A stretch of DNA of 64,000 nucleotides. Origin: Paracoccus sp. SCSIO 75233 (GTDB lineage: Bacteria > Pseudomonadota > Alphaproteobacteria > Rhodobacterales > Rhodobacteraceae). Position 1 is the first letter of the stretch. Each line of letters opens with the position of its first letter. The notes beneath the pieces were generated by a model. It searched no databases, was not told the DNA's origin, and saw only the letters and a list, made by a program, of their open reading frames with translations. Below, one piece after another: positions 1 through 8,101 of this stretch. A program made the position numbers and the translations under genes. Where the stretch lies: NCBI RefSeq assembly GCF_027912675.1, contig NZ_CP115757.1, positions 992,001 to 1,056,000 on the forward strand, written 5' to 3'.

Positions 1-359
1 GCGGTCAGGACGGTCATTTCGCTCAGCAGCACCGGGTAGCCGGTATCGACGCGCGCCAGCAGGCCGAACGCCGTGACCGTCTGTAGCCCCTTCCTGGTGT
101 TCTTCGGATGACCGTTCACGTATTTGAACCCGTAAACCTCACCGTCAGAGGTCGGCATGAGTTCGATCACCCCCTCGGCAGAATGCGAGGCGACGCGGGG
201 GGTTTTGTCGAACAATTCCCAGCGGCGGAAGTCTTCCTCGATATAATCCGCAAGCTCGCGCAGCATTGTCTCCAGTCCGATGCCATGTACAAGCTTCATC
301 ATGTTCTCGACGCTGACGAACGGAATGAAGGCCAGTTCGGAGGGGTTGGGTGCGGGCAT
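1..359 (-). CDS. ocd: Ornithine cyclodeaminase, 5' part (runs off the window)
   Basis: About 119 N-terminal codons are present; the gene continues beyond base 1, so it is partial. The start ATG is at 359. The translated segment contains KTPRVASHS, EGVIELMPTSD and YGFKYVNGHPKNT, which match the N-terminal part of bacterial ornithine cyclodeaminases. These enzymes are NAD-dependent members of the mu-crystallin/OCD family that convert ornithine to proline and ammonia in arginine catabolism. The gene is divergent from an Lrp/AsnC regulator, a common arrangement for amino-acid catabolic genes. Family assignment is from remembered sequence and only a third of the protein is visible. Confidence 0.85.
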   Translation of the reverse strand, partial: MPAPNPSELAFIPFVSVENMMKLVHGIGLETMLRELADYIEEDFRRWELFDKTPRVASHSAEGVIELMPTSDGEVYGFKYVNGHPKNTRKGLQTVTAFGLLARVDTGYPVLLSEMTVLT

Positions 360-526
360 GTTATGATCTCCGGTTTCAGTATATCTCAGACAGAGCTGGT
401 CAGTGGTTGTATCCTTTGGCCCGGAGGCGGTGCGGTCATGCAGTCTGGTTTTCCATCGCCGGCGCGCTGTTCATCTGAGTGCGGGCAGTGTTTCGCCAGT
501 TCGGGGTTAAGAAAAGAGATCAAATT

Positions 527-1030
527 GTGAAATCTGAAAAGAAAATATCAATAGGGAAAGTGAGATTGACCGAAACGGATAGTGCCGATGCCCGCATAAT
601 CGCAGAGCTGCGGCGGGATGCGAGAATATCGCTGTCCGATCTTTCGCATGCCGTGGGGTTGTCGCGGGTGACGGTTCGCACACGTCTCGCACGGCTCCAG
701 CAACGCGGCGTCATCATCGGCTATACCGTCGTGCTTGCGGAAGACGTGGCAGAACACCCGGTCCGCGGTCTCATGATGCTGGCGATCGAGGGACGGGGCA
801 CAGATCGCATCCTGCGGTTTCTGCGCGGCATGTCATCGGTCAAGGCGATCCATTCCACGAATGGCAAATGGGATCTGATCGTCGAGTTGGGGACGGAGAC
901 GCTCAGCGGTCTGGACGACGCCCTGACCAGTATCCGGAAGCTTGACGGCATCACCACCAGCGAAACCAGCCTGCTGCTGGCAACACAAATGACCGCCCGC
1001 CAGCCGGCGCCAGCGGTGTCTGGTGCCTAG
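527..1030 (+). CDS. Lrp/AsnC family transcriptional regulator
   Basis: The product is 167 aa from GTG 527, a normal length for the family. An upstream in-frame GTG at 479 exists, but 527 follows a purine-rich stretch and gives the usual N-terminus. An AsnC-type winged helix-turn-helix occupies about residues 18-65 (RDARISLSDLSHAVGLSR), followed by a RAM ligand-binding domain. It is transcribed away from ocd through a shared 167-bp intergenic region, so it probably senses an amino acid such as ornithine or arginine and controls ocd. The target is an inference from position. It is the last host gene before the integrated element. Confidence 0.85.
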   Translation: MKSEKKISIGKVRLTETDSADARIIAELRRDARISLSDLSHAVGLSRVTVRTRLARLQQRGVIIGYTVVLAEDVAEHPVRGLMMLAIEGRGTDRILRFLRGMSSVKAIHSTNGKWDLIVELGTETLSGLDDALTSIRKLDGITTSETSLLLATQMTARQPAPAVSGA

Positions 1031-1281
1031 GATCACGCGCTGTATTCTTGCTTTTGGTATGCACAGAGATGAGCGGTTTATGCCAAGGTTAGTGCGCTAT
1101 ATTCGCGCGCCGGATGGCATGGATTGACCGACCCAATTGCCGCCAGCGCGCGGGCAATAACCTGCCTCAGATACCGTCACTCAGCATCCGCAAATCGGGA
1201 TGTCAGAGGCGCAGCTGAAATTGGGATCTCACTTATACGCCAAGCATCCAACCCGCTTCGAAAACGATCAGGTCTGGTTGA

Positions 1282-1327
1282 TTGGCTCCGGCGGTAGGGA
1301 TCGAACCTACGACCAATTGATTAACAG
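1282..1327. repeat. att site, distal copy (46-bp direct repeat)
   Basis: Identical over 46 bp to 15589-15634. It reproduces the 3' end of tRNA-Asn, from the anticodon region through the T-arm, acceptor strand and CCA, but lacks the 5' half of the tRNA. This is therefore the junction away from the integrase: chromosome to the left, element to the right. Confidence 0.92.
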
Positions 1328-1377
1328 GCACCGCCGGATGCGCCTGCGCTCAAGCGGTTAGCGGAGGGTTCCGGGTT

Positions 1378-1400
1378 GCTTTGACCGCTATGTGACCGGC
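1378..1400. promoter_or_regulatory. Candidate integrase arm-type site, left end
   Basis: Contains the pair TTTGACCG and TGACCGGC. A 23-bp sequence with 19 identical positions occurs at 15443-15465 just upstream of the integrase. Matching sequences at both ends of a tyrosine-recombinase element are what arm-binding sites look like. A further TTTGACCGGC occurs near 12637. Function is inferred. Confidence 0.45.
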
Positions 1401-1530
1401 CTGAAATCGTCAAACAACGCCCTTCTGCCCGCATCCCCGCCCACCGTCTAAACGATCAGGCACCTTTGGGCACGAAGGCGATACCCTTGATTCCCTTGCC
1501 AACTTGCCTGCCAGGTGAGAAAGTTCGCCT

Positions 1531-1866
1531 ATGAGGAACACGAACGTACCAAGCAACAATCCTGAGCATAGGAAGCGCAAGCGGGTTCAGAAGGAGTTCA
1601 AGGCTCTGCTTGAGGCCGAGGGGCACGGGGTGCTTTTCAGCCCCGCGACAAGCGCGCTGCCCGAAAAGACGAGGGCGAAACAGAGCCTCAAGCGAACCAA
1701 GCTGATCCTCGATGCCATCAAGTATGGCCTCCAGGTTCCGCAGAGTATGCGGGATGAGGTCAACAAACCGCCCGACGAGAACCCGAAGGTGCCACACGAG
1801 GACGACGGTGGCAAAGCGCCGTTCGGGCAGGACGACGACGATGGTTCGGAAGGAATTCCGGTTTAA
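1531..1866 (+). CDS. Hypothetical protein, first gene inside the element
   Basis: The product is 111 aa and unrecognised. It has a basic N-terminal half (RKRKRVQKEFKAL) and a strongly acidic C-terminus (QDDDDGSEG). An AGGTGAG sequence lies about 12 bases before the ATG. The neighbouring gene at 2025 converges on it. Charge polarity like this is common in small phage-type proteins but gives no function. The frame could be fortuitous, though composition and a plausible ribosome site favour a real gene. Confidence 0.45.
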   Translation: MRNTNVPSNNPEHRKRKRVQKEFKALLEAEGHGVLFSPATSALPEKTRAKQSLKRTKLILDAIKYGLQVPQSMRDEVNKPPDENPKVPHEDDGGKAPFGQDDDDGSEGIPV

Positions 1867-1995
1867 CCCCGATTGTCGCGGTGCTCGTCGTCGATGCCCC
1901 TGCGATCACCCAGTCAGCACCGCGAGAGACGCGCAGAGCGCGCCGCTGAGGCGGTGTTCTGCCTCGTGCCCCTGGGGCATGTAGGGCAGCGGGCG

Positions 1996-2008
1996 ATAAC
2001 CGAGTTAT
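1996..2008. promoter_or_regulatory. 13-bp palindrome, copy 1 (ATAAC-N3-GTTAT)
   Basis: ATAACCGAGTTAT, preceded by CG. It lies between the 3' ends of two convergent genes (1531-1866 and 2025-2885), where a promoter operator is not expected. This is one of four copies in the element; see the finding on dispersed palindromes. Confidence 0.55.
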
Positions 2009-2024
2009 ACGCCTCGCTACGCGG

Positions 2025-2885
2025 TCACCAGCCAAGCGTCGCCATGATCGCGGGAAGTTCCGGCGCTTCGATCTCGGGGAGGTCAAGTTGGTAGCGCTTC
2101 GTCCAAGGGTCGCCCTTCCAATCCGTGCCCTCCTGCGCCGTGATCGTCAGGTGCCGCTTCGTGACATTGATGCCCCGCACCTTGTGCAGGTTCTGGTTCG
2201 CAAGCATCCATACTCGGAACCGCTGAAGGTTGTCGGGCTGGAAGAAGGCGACGGCCTCTTGCAGGTAGTGCGTGCCATGCTCAATCCGTTCGATCACAGC
2301 CACCCGCTTTTCCATCAGCTTCTCGGCCTGGCGCTCGGTGACACCATCTGCCTTACCGACGATACAGGCGATTCCACCTCGCGCATCACCGAAGGCGCGG
2401 CATGGCTGACCGAGATAGGCAACGCCTTGCACGTCGCTGTCCTTGATCTGTTCCCTGACCGCAATCGGAATGAAGTGGCCGAGCGATGACATGGCTGCTT
2501 CTGCCTCCCACTCGTTCGGGGCAAAGTCATTGTCGATGATCGGCAGAAGGTCTGCGGCTTTGCCAATGATTGCAGCCGCCTGCTGCCGCTTAATCCGCGC
2601 GCCTGCCAACTGGTCGCGCTTCCGATCCAGTGAACTGACAGTGGCTTTGTCGAAGTATTCTTCCGCACAGACGTTACCGCAGAGGGCGCGGCGACCGTCC
2701 TCAAGCAGCGCAAGGTAGCCGTTCTTGTGCAACTGCTTCTGCTTGCAGAACGCGCAATGCACGTCGTGATCGGCAGCGTATGGCTCAAGGAGTTGGATTG
2801 GGCGAGCGCCCGCCTCCACCTCAAGTACGACACCCGGTTGCTTCTCCGGGTCAGTGATCAGGAAGTCGTCAGTGTGATGCGCCAT
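2025..2885 (-). CDS. Hypothetical protein with Cys-rich zinc-finger-like segment
   Basis: The product is 286 aa. Residues near 44-74 contain HCAFC followed by LCGNVC, a CxxC...CxxxC pattern that suggests a bound metal. The middle has helical stretches and the C-terminal third is beta-rich with an aromatic end. It resembles phage or plasmid proteins of unknown role that carry an N-terminal zinc ribbon. It is transcribed leftward and alone; the 120-bp gap before it holds no other gene. No enzyme family was recognised. DNA or RNA binding is possible but not shown. Confidence 0.6.
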   Translation of the reverse strand: MAHHTDDFLITDPEKQPGVVLEVEAGARPIQLLEPYAADHDVHCAFCKQKQLHKNGYLALLEDGRRALCGNVCAEEYFDKATVSSLDRKRDQLAGARIKRQQAAAIIGKAADLLPIIDNDFAPNEWEAEAAMSSLGHFIPIAVREQIKDSDVQGVAYLGQPCRAFGDARGGIACIVGKADGVTERQAEKLMEKRVAVIERIEHGTHYLQEAVAFFQPDNLQRFRVWMLANQNLHKVRGINVTKRHLTITAQEGTDWKGDPWTKRYQLDLPEIEAPELPAIMATLGW

Positions 2886-3005
2886 ATAGGCCTCCGAATC
2901 TGCTCACCTCGAGCGGTGGAACAGAACGGAAACGGAGTCAATCATTAGTTGTGCGCATGACTCGGTCCACAACACCTAGCGTCTGCGCATAGGGCGGTCA
3001 AGCAA

Positions 3006-3494
3006 TTATTTCCCTCGCCACCCCTCGTTTTCCAGCGTCCCATCGAACGAGTTATTCTTCTGGACGTTCTCGGTGCCGGTCAGCACCTGCAAATTCTTGG
3101 GGATGTGTAGGCCGCAGACCAGAGGGTGCTTGAGCGGCACGATGTGATCGACGTGGTGCGGGATGCCCGTCGCCTCTGTGAGGCGTGCCGCCTTCGTGTA
3201 GACGCCCCTGATTTCCGAATGATCGTCGGCGGTCAGCCAGTCGGGCGTCGCATTGATCTCGGCTGCGCGACGCACCCCTGCATACTGGGTTTGGTAGGTC
3301 CGCTCGCAGGCGGTGCAGTGCCCACCAGGCACAGTTCGGGGGACAACATGACCGCGCGAGCACGCTCGCCCATTGAAGAAGCGATCCTTTCGGGCCTGCT
3401 CTGCGTCCGGCTGGCTGTAGGGCAGTAGAACCCATTCAGGGTGTCCAGCGTCGAGTGCCGCCTGCCAAATCTCCAAAATTCGTTGCTTTGCCAT
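3006..3494 (-). CDS. HNH endonuclease-like protein (intact copy)
   Basis: The product is 162 aa. A C-terminal HNH module is visible: HHVDHIVPL (Asp116-His117 core), then LHIPKNLQVLTGTENVQKNN supplying the Asn residues. The N-terminal half has a Cys-containing segment (ACSRGHV, HCTAC) likely to bind zinc. HNH proteins cut DNA using a beta-beta-alpha-metal fold and are common in phages as homing, packaging or defence nucleases. A homologous but frameshifted copy lies at 10552-11192; both begin with QAA(L/V)DAGHPEW. The target is unknown. Confidence 0.8.
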   Translation of the reverse strand: MAKQRILEIWQAALDAGHPEWVLLPYSQPDAEQARKDRFFNGRACSRGHVVPRTVPGGHCTACERTYQTQYAGVRRAAEINATPDWLTADDHSEIRGVYTKAARLTEATGIPHHVDHIVPLKHPLVCGLHIPKNLQVLTGTENVQKNNSFDGTLENEGWRGK

Positions 3495-3607
3495 GTCTTA
3501 GTTTTGCGCCTTCCATCAAGCGATTGCGACCGAATAAGAGGGTGAAAACAACGTAAGTTCAGATGCTTACCGAAAACTGTGGTTGAGCAGCGCCGGGGAC
3601 AGGTCCG

Positions 3608-3620
3608 ATAACTCGGTTAT
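3608..3620. promoter_or_regulatory. 13-bp palindrome, copy 2 (ATAAC-N3-GTTAT)
   Basis: ATAACTCGGTTAT. It ends 42 bp before the ATG of the HTH protein at 3663, a natural operator position, and is followed directly by a second palindrome at 3622-3637. Confidence 0.6.
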
Positions 3621-3621
3621 G

Positions 3622-3637
3622 CCCGGAACGTTCCGGG
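3622..3637. promoter_or_regulatory. Perfect 16-bp palindrome upstream of HTH gene
   Basis: CCCGGAACGTTCCGGG is self-complementary over all 16 bases. It sits 25 bp upstream of the start at 3663 and one base from the copy-2 ATAAC palindrome. It could be an operator, possibly for the gene's own helix-turn-helix product, or form a short RNA stem. Confidence 0.45.
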
Positions 3638-3662
3638 AACGCATCAACGGAGTGACAGAACG

Positions 3663-4433
3663 ATGACCGACCTCAACACCCTGACCAAGCCTGCCCTCAA
3701 CGACCTGCTGGCGAAGCCGCTGACCGCCTCCGCGCTCAAGAAGATCGCCAAAGCCGACCTCGTCGCGATGATCAAGGCGCAGCCGCCCAAGCTGACCGTG
3801 ATGGAGAAGCGCGTTCTCGTTGCCTACCTGGACGCCGGGATCGACGCGAACGGTGCCGAGACCCTGGAAGCAATGCTGGCCGACAACATGACTTGGGGCG
3901 ACTTGCCCGAGATCGCGCAGCGCACGGGCCTGACCCAGAAGCAGGTGCAAGACATCGTCGCGTCCCTCTCGAAGAAGGCGCTGCTCGTGATCACGGACGA
4001 AGGCGTCAACGGCGAAGGCCCGGTGCAACAGGTTCTGGCCGACGACGGAATCCGCGTTGCGTTCGACCTGATGGCCGAAGGCATCGAGGCAAAAGCAGCA
4101 CCCAAGACCCGCAAGGCGCGCGAGCTGCCCGACCGCGTGATGCTCGAACCCGGCAAGCCGGAAGATGTCAAAGCCACGAAGGCAGGCAGCAAGCGGCATC
4201 TGATGGCCGAGGCGCTGGCTAAGGGCGCGACCATCGAGGAACTGATGGAAACGCTCGGCTGGAACAAGGACACCGTGTCGTCCGCGCTGCGCACCGACAT
4301 GGGCGCGCTCGGGCTGGGCGTCGAGCGCAAGGAGGGCAAATACTACCTGCTGATGCCCAAGGGCGTGAAGCGCATTCCGGCGCATGACGCGGACACCACC
4401 CGCGCGGACGCGCTCGTGGCGGCGTGCAAATGA
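3663..4433 (+). CDS. HTH protein with DUF3489-like C-terminal domain
   Basis: The product is 256 aa. An N-terminal lysine-rich helix is followed by a winged-helix-like region (about 75-115, EIAQRTGLTQKQVQDIVASLSKKALL). A C-terminal segment (about 178-233, LMAEALAKGATIEELMETLGWNKDTVSSAL) resembles DUF3489, itself a small helix-turn-helix domain. Two HTH modules point to DNA binding and gene control. It is preceded by two palindromes and followed by the GIY-YIG gene with an overlapping ATGA, so the two are co-translated. It is a candidate for the factor that reads the dispersed ATAAC palindromes, but this is speculation. Confidence 0.65.
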   Translation: MTDLNTLTKPALNDLLAKPLTASALKKIAKADLVAMIKAQPPKLTVMEKRVLVAYLDAGIDANGAETLEAMLADNMTWGDLPEIAQRTGLTQKQVQDIVASLSKKALLVITDEGVNGEGPVQQVLADDGIRVAFDLMAEGIEAKAAPKTRKARELPDRVMLEPGKPEDVKATKAGSKRHLMAEALAKGATIEELMETLGWNKDTVSSALRTDMGALGLGVERKEGKYYLLMPKGVKRIPAHDADTTRADALVAACK

Positions 4434-4825
4434 GCGTCCGCGTGATCGAACCGGGTTGGCTGTATGTCCTGACCAACCCGGCGATGCCCGGTCTCTGCAA
4501 AATTGGCATGACGACCAGGACGCCAGAGGAACGCGCAGCGGAGTTGCACGACACGGGGTCGCCAGCGCCCTACGCCGTTGCGGCGGCTTGGCCGGTTGAC
4601 GACGTGCGGGCGGCTGAGCGCGACGCTCACACGGCGCTCGCCCGCTACCGTGTCAGCGATCAGCGCGAGTGGTTCCGCGTTTCTGTGCCCGCAGCCATCG
4701 CCGCTCTGGGTCGAGACAAGCAGACGCCCGCGCGCCCGTCATGGCTGCGCCACCTTTGGCGCGTGTTCCGAGGCATCGTCGAAGGCGTCGGGTGGCTGAC
4801 GCTCCTGCTGCTCGCGGCAACCTGA
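4430..4825 (+). CDS. GIY-YIG/T5orf172-type protein with C-terminal membrane segment
   Basis: The product is 131 aa from ATG 4430, which overlaps the stop of the preceding gene (ATGA). Residues about 8-90 match the T5orf172 (Mug113) branch of the GIY-YIG nuclease superfamily: GWLYVLTNPAMPGLCKIGMT, then RTPEERAAEL and EWFRVS. These domains occur in phage proteins, often fused to other modules. The last 20 residues (EGVGWLTLLLL) are hydrophobic and could anchor the protein in the membrane, which is unusual for a nuclease. A hairpin terminator follows at 4849. Confidence 0.7.
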   Translation: MSVRVIEPGWLYVLTNPAMPGLCKIGMTTRTPEERAAELHDTGSPAPYAVAAAWPVDDVRAAERDAHTALARYRVSDQREWFRVSVPAAIAALGRDKQTPARPSWLRHLWRVFRGIVEGVGWLTLLLLAAT

Positions 4826-4848
4826 CCGCACCTCCCCTTACCAGAACC

Positions 4849-4873
4849 AAGGCCCGCCGAGTTGGCGGGCCTT
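4849..4873 (+). terminator. Hairpin terminator after the GIY-YIG gene
   Basis: AAGGCCCGCC and GGCGGGCCTT form a perfect 10-bp stem with a 5-base loop. The trailing T tract is weak. It separates the 3663-4825 unit from the glycosyltransferase gene. Confidence 0.65.
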
Positions 4874-4896
4874 CTGATTCCAGAACGGAGTTGCAG

Positions 4897-6201
4897 ATGA
4901 AACACCAGACCTTCGAACAGATCGACGAAGCCGCCCAGTGGGCGGCTTTTTCCGTTCCAGAGCATCTGTCTGCCCGGTCGATCAAAGAACCTTGGGTTGG
5001 CGCGCTGCTGATCGTCGTGGCGGCGTCGCCCCTGATCTATCCGCCCCTCGCATGGGCACTCGTGCCCTGCTTCCTCGCGGTCCTCATGTTGCGCGCAGCC
5101 GCCCTCGTTGGGTGGAGTGATCACGACGACCCCGAACCTGACCGCTGGCCGTCCCTCACGATCCTGCTGCCCGTCTACTGCGAGCCGTCGGTGATTGCAG
5201 AACTCGCCCGCGCGATGCGCGCGCTCGACTACCCGTCGCCCGAGATTGTGCAGCTTGTCGAGGAAGACGACCAGGAGACGCGCGCGGTCCTCGATTTCTG
5301 GCCGTATCGCGTCCTTGTCGTCCCGGATGGCAAGCCGCGCACGAAGCCGCGCGCCGTGAACTACGGCCTCCTGCATACCCGGGGCGAGGTCGTCGTGGTG
5401 TTCGATGCTGAGGACCGCCCTGCACCCGACCAGCCGAAGCGCGCCGTCGCACGGCTTCTGGCTGACCCTCGGCGCGCTGTCGTCCAGGGTGTGCTTGCGT
5501 GTGATCACGACGGGCCTCTGGTCACGCGGCTGTGGGCGCTCGAGTATGCCGTCTTGTTCCGGGGTGTGCTTCCGTTTCTGAGCCAGTGCGGCTTGCCGTT
5601 TCTGTTGGGAGGAACCAGTCAATACCTCCGACGCGATGCGCTCATGGCGGTCGGCGCGTTCGATGCGCACAACGTCACCGAAGATGCTGACCTTGCTGTC
5701 CGCTTGGCTGGTGCCGGTTACACGTCGTCGGTCGTCCTGTCCGTCACGGGCGAGGAAGCGCCGGTATCAGTCACCGCATGGGTGAAGCAACGATCCAGGT
5801 GGATGAAGGGGTTCTGCCAGACGACGTTGGTTCACGGCATCCTGCCTCGCGCGCCGCGCCTGCGTGATCGGATCGCCCTCGCTGTCCAGTTACCCGTTCA
5901 GTTGATCTGCATCGCGTCGCACCCGGTGGGAATGGCCGTCGCTGCGAACGATCCTCACAGGCCGCTCGCCGTCATGCTGTTCTCGGGATATGCCCTGAGC
6001 GTCGCTGTCTTCGCCGTTGCGGCGCGCCGTGTCGGTCGCCCTGTGCGTGACGCGCTTGCGCTACCCGCCTATGCCTTCCTGCACGCCATCGCCCTCGGCA
6101 TCGCCGTCGTTGAGTTGGTGGTCGCGCCGTCGCACTGGGCCAAGACGGCCCACGGTCTTGTCAATCCCAGAGCGCGTGAGCGCGTCGTAGCGGGCGGTTG
6201 A
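4897..6201 (+). CDS. Membrane GT2 glycosyltransferase
   Basis: The product is 434 aa. The start ATG 4897 has GGAG upstream. Two hydrophobic segments lie near residues 33-70. A GT-A domain follows with nucleotide-sugar and metal motifs: TILLPVYCE (88-96), EEDD (122-125), FDAED (169-173), TEDAD (261-265) and QRSRW (298-302). The last matches the QxxRW motif of processive GT2 enzymes such as cellulose synthase-like proteins. Several membrane segments end the protein. It should transfer a sugar from a cytoplasmic nucleotide sugar to a surface glycan or lipid. In a mobile element such enzymes can alter the cell surface and phage adsorption. A terminator-like hairpin lies inside its first 20 codons. 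Confidence 0.8.
   Translation: MKHQTFEQIDEAAQWAAFSVPEHLSARSIKEPWVGALLIVVAASPLIYPPLAWALVPCFLAVLMLRAAALVGWSDHDDPEPDRWPSLTILLPVYCEPSVIAELARAMRALDYPSPEIVQLVEEDDQETRAVLDFWPYRVLVVPDGKPRTKPRAVNYGLLHTRGEVVVVFDAEDRPAPDQPKRAVARLLADPRRAVVQGVLACDHDGPLVTRLWALEYAVLFRGVLPFLSQCGLPFLLGGTSQYLRRDALMAVGAFDAHNVTEDADLAVRLAGAGYTSSVVLSVTGEEAPVSVTAWVKQRSRWMKGFCQTTLVHGILPRAPRLRDRIALAVQLPVQLICIASHPVGMAVAANDPHRPLAVMLFSGYALSVAVFAVAARRVGRPVRDALALPAYAFLHAIALGIAVVELVVAPSHWAKTAHGLVNPRARERVVAGG
4928..4951 (+). terminator. Terminator-like hairpin inside the glycosyltransferase 5' coding region
   Basis: AAGCCGCC, loop CAGTG, GGCGGCTT, then five T residues: a perfect 8-bp stem and U-tract, better formed than the terminator at 4849. 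It covers codons 11-18 of the gene. Active translation would mask it and poor translation would expose it, so it could act as an attenuator. Confidence 0.5.
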
Positions 6202-6336
6202 CGCGAGCGCCCCGCACTCACCCCTGACGACCCCGAGACGGGCGCACAGGCCCGGTTTCGCTGCGTCTCTCGTCGATCTCGTCGGGCAATCCCAGGGGCG
6301 ACGATCATCAGCGAGGCGACAGCGCGCCTGGACCTG

Positions 6337-7077
6337 TCAGATTAAGGCGGCTTGCAGCGGTTCTTCTGGTGTGCAGCGTTCCATGCGGTTGCGCGTCATT
6401 TCGACGTACTCGGGTTCTATGTCGTTGAGGACCGCGCGCCGCCCGTGCTTTAGACACACTTCGCCCGTCGTCCCGGAACCGCACATGGGGTCAAAGACGA
6501 GGTCGCCTTCCGTCGTCGCCATGCGGATGATCTGCTCGTAGACAGGAACTGGCTTCTGGGACTTGTGACCAGTTTGTTCTTTGCGCCCGACGAACCCGAC
6601 CAGAAGCGAGGACTCAATGACCGACGTGGGCCCAGGCATGTAGCGCAGTTTGCCTTGGGCCTTCTTTTCCAACTGGGCCTCATTCAGAAAGTGTTCGGGA
6701 TACATCCTCGCGTCCGGCGTCTTGATATGGATGCAGGCCTGTTGCGCAGAACGCCACCCACGGATCACGGACGGATTGTTTTTGTAGTACCAGGTCAGCC
6801 AAGCGACGAACTCGTGGGTCTTCGGCAACCGCTCCATGAACAGCGCGACGATTTCCGGGAACCCCCAGAAATAGACGTGATCAGCAACAGACGCGATCTC
6901 GGCCAAGATCGCGGACATATACTCGACATAATCATCCCGGACGCCGCCCACGCCCTTATTGTACCAGGGGTCCAAAATGGCGCATTGGCAGCGCCCGTGC
7001 GTTTCGCGAAAGCGGGCAACCGCGTCGAGGACGTCTTGGGGGTCGTAGACGTCGACGTTATTTGAGTTCGTAGCCAT
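6337..7077 (-). CDS. Type II DNA methyltransferase, beta class (N4/N6)
   Basis: The product is 246 aa. Catalytic motif IV is DPWY (36-39) and the AdoMet motif I is FDPMCGSGT (195-203). The order IV then I defines the beta class of amino-methyltransferases, which make N6-methyladenine or N4-methylcytosine. HKSQKPVPVYEQII precedes motif I as in this family. It is the second gene of a leftward pair; its start lies inside the end of the HNH endonuclease gene (20-bp overlap), so the pair is a restriction-modification operon. The recognition sequence cannot be read from the protein. Confidence 0.88.
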   Translation of the reverse strand: MATNSNNVDVYDPQDVLDAVARFRETHGRCQCAILDPWYNKGVGGVRDDYVEYMSAILAEIASVADHVYFWGFPEIVALFMERLPKTHEFVAWLTWYYKNNPSVIRGWRSAQQACIHIKTPDARMYPEHFLNEAQLEKKAQGKLRYMPGPTSVIESSLLVGFVGRKEQTGHKSQKPVPVYEQIIRMATTEGDLVFDPMCGSGTTGEVCLKHGRRAVLNDIEPEYVEMTRNRMERCTPEEPLQAALI

Positions 7078-7717
7078 AGTACCTCAATAGGAATTGCAGG
7101 GCCGCCTGTTTCTGTTTCTCATTGACCGATTGCAGAATTGCCTCGATGTTGATCTTGCCAGTTGACGAGTCCCAATAGTTCTTCTTCATTACTTGGTGGC
7201 GCCCACAGAGCGCCTGCCATTGTTCCGGATTATTCGGGTCGGAGTTTGGATTGACAGAATGCGGATTTAGATGGTCAGGCGTCAACTTGACCGTCCCACC
7301 TCCGACCGGGTCAATATCGCCAGCCTCTAATCCGCACTTCTGGCCGTCCTCGACCCACTCGCAGCAATTATTCGCACGCGACAACACAGCCGCCCAGCAT
7401 TTTTTCGAGGGAATGACGCGTTTCGCAGCCGTCGCCCGTCGTTCTGTGTGAGGCATGATGTACTCGGACGGGGCGAGTTCCTTCCAGTCGCGCCAGGACA
7501 GGATGGTGTAACCCTTGTCCGTCCACAACTCGGAGAGGCGCTGGTGCCAGTTCTCAGGTTGAACGCCCGTCTTGGGGTTCGTTGCCGCCTTGATGATCTG
7601 CTCCCGCGTCACCACCAGCCCTACGTTGTTCAGGAACAGAGCCTCCACACGCTTGCTGACCGACGTCTGCGTGTACTCGGAATCGTCCTCGCTGTAGACC
7701 TTGCCGCCTGGAATCAT
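7058..7717 (-). CDS. HNH restriction endonuclease, partner of the methyltransferase
   Basis: The product is 219 aa. The N-terminal 75 residues look like a winged helix (VSKRVEALFLNNVGLVVTRE). The C-terminal half carries an HNH motif: LTPDHLNPH (Asp148-His149), several Asn residues, then LCGRHQ (His174). Cysteines at 118-119, 128 and 171 may bind a structural zinc. Its immediate coupling to a beta-class methyltransferase makes it the likely cutting enzyme of a type II system. The nuclease gene comes first in the operon, which is less common. Base composition is more AT-rich than the neighbouring genes, suggesting separate acquisition. Confidence 0.78.
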   Translation of the reverse strand: MIPGGKVYSEDDSEYTQTSVSKRVEALFLNNVGLVVTREQIIKAATNPKTGVQPENWHQRLSELWTDKGYTILSWRDWKELAPSEYIMPHTERRATAAKRVIPSKKCWAAVLSRANNCCEWVEDGQKCGLEAGDIDPVGGGTVKLTPDHLNPHSVNPNSDPNNPEQWQALCGRHQVMKKNYWDSSTGKINIEAILQSVNEKQKQAALQFLLRYYGYELK

Positions 7718-7891
7718 CGCCGTGCCCCTCGTTTAGGAGGGAACCTGCCAGAAGTAGCGGATCAGGTCTAGGCGATACACCAGATGAGGTAGGCAGCACC
7801 TTGATTATTCTAGGTTCCACCTTGTTCTCGCGCTGACAGGACCGGTGGTAGGCACTTATCGTCAGGACATGAGCAGCACAAAGGAGCCGTC

Positions 7892-8101
7892 ATGCCCTAC
7901 AAGGAGATAGAAGACCCAAGCCTGCCTGAGTGGCCGGAATGGCAATGTCCGCGCACAGCAGCGAAGTATCTGGACTCGACCCCAGACACCCTCGCTGACT
8001 GGCGTTTCAAGGGGAAAGGGCCTACGTTTAAACGCGTGGGCAAGCGGATGGTGCGCTATCGGAAAGCGGACCTCGACGATTGGATGGAGGCGCAGGCGTG
8101 A
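7892..8101 (+). CDS. AlpA/excisionase-like DNA-binding protein
   Basis: The product is 69 aa, with AAGGAG six bases upstream of the ATG. The segment PRTAAKYLDSTPDTLADWR followed by GPTFKRVGKRMVRYRKADLDDWM is the HTH_17/AlpA pattern: a MerR-like helix-turn-helix and a wing. Such proteins regulate integrase genes or act as excisionases. It is divergent from the restriction-modification operon and overlaps the next gene (GTGA), so it starts a rightward operon. Confidence 0.78.
   Translation: MPYKEIEDPSLPEWPEWQCPRTAAKYLDSTPDTLADWRFKGKGPTFKRVGKRMVRYRKADLDDWMEAQA

Noticed and set aside
1456..1797. 113-codon leftward frame at the left end of the island
   Set aside because: Overlaps the rightward 1531-1866 frame, which has the better ribosome site. 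Neither is certain, but the leftward one has less typical composition.
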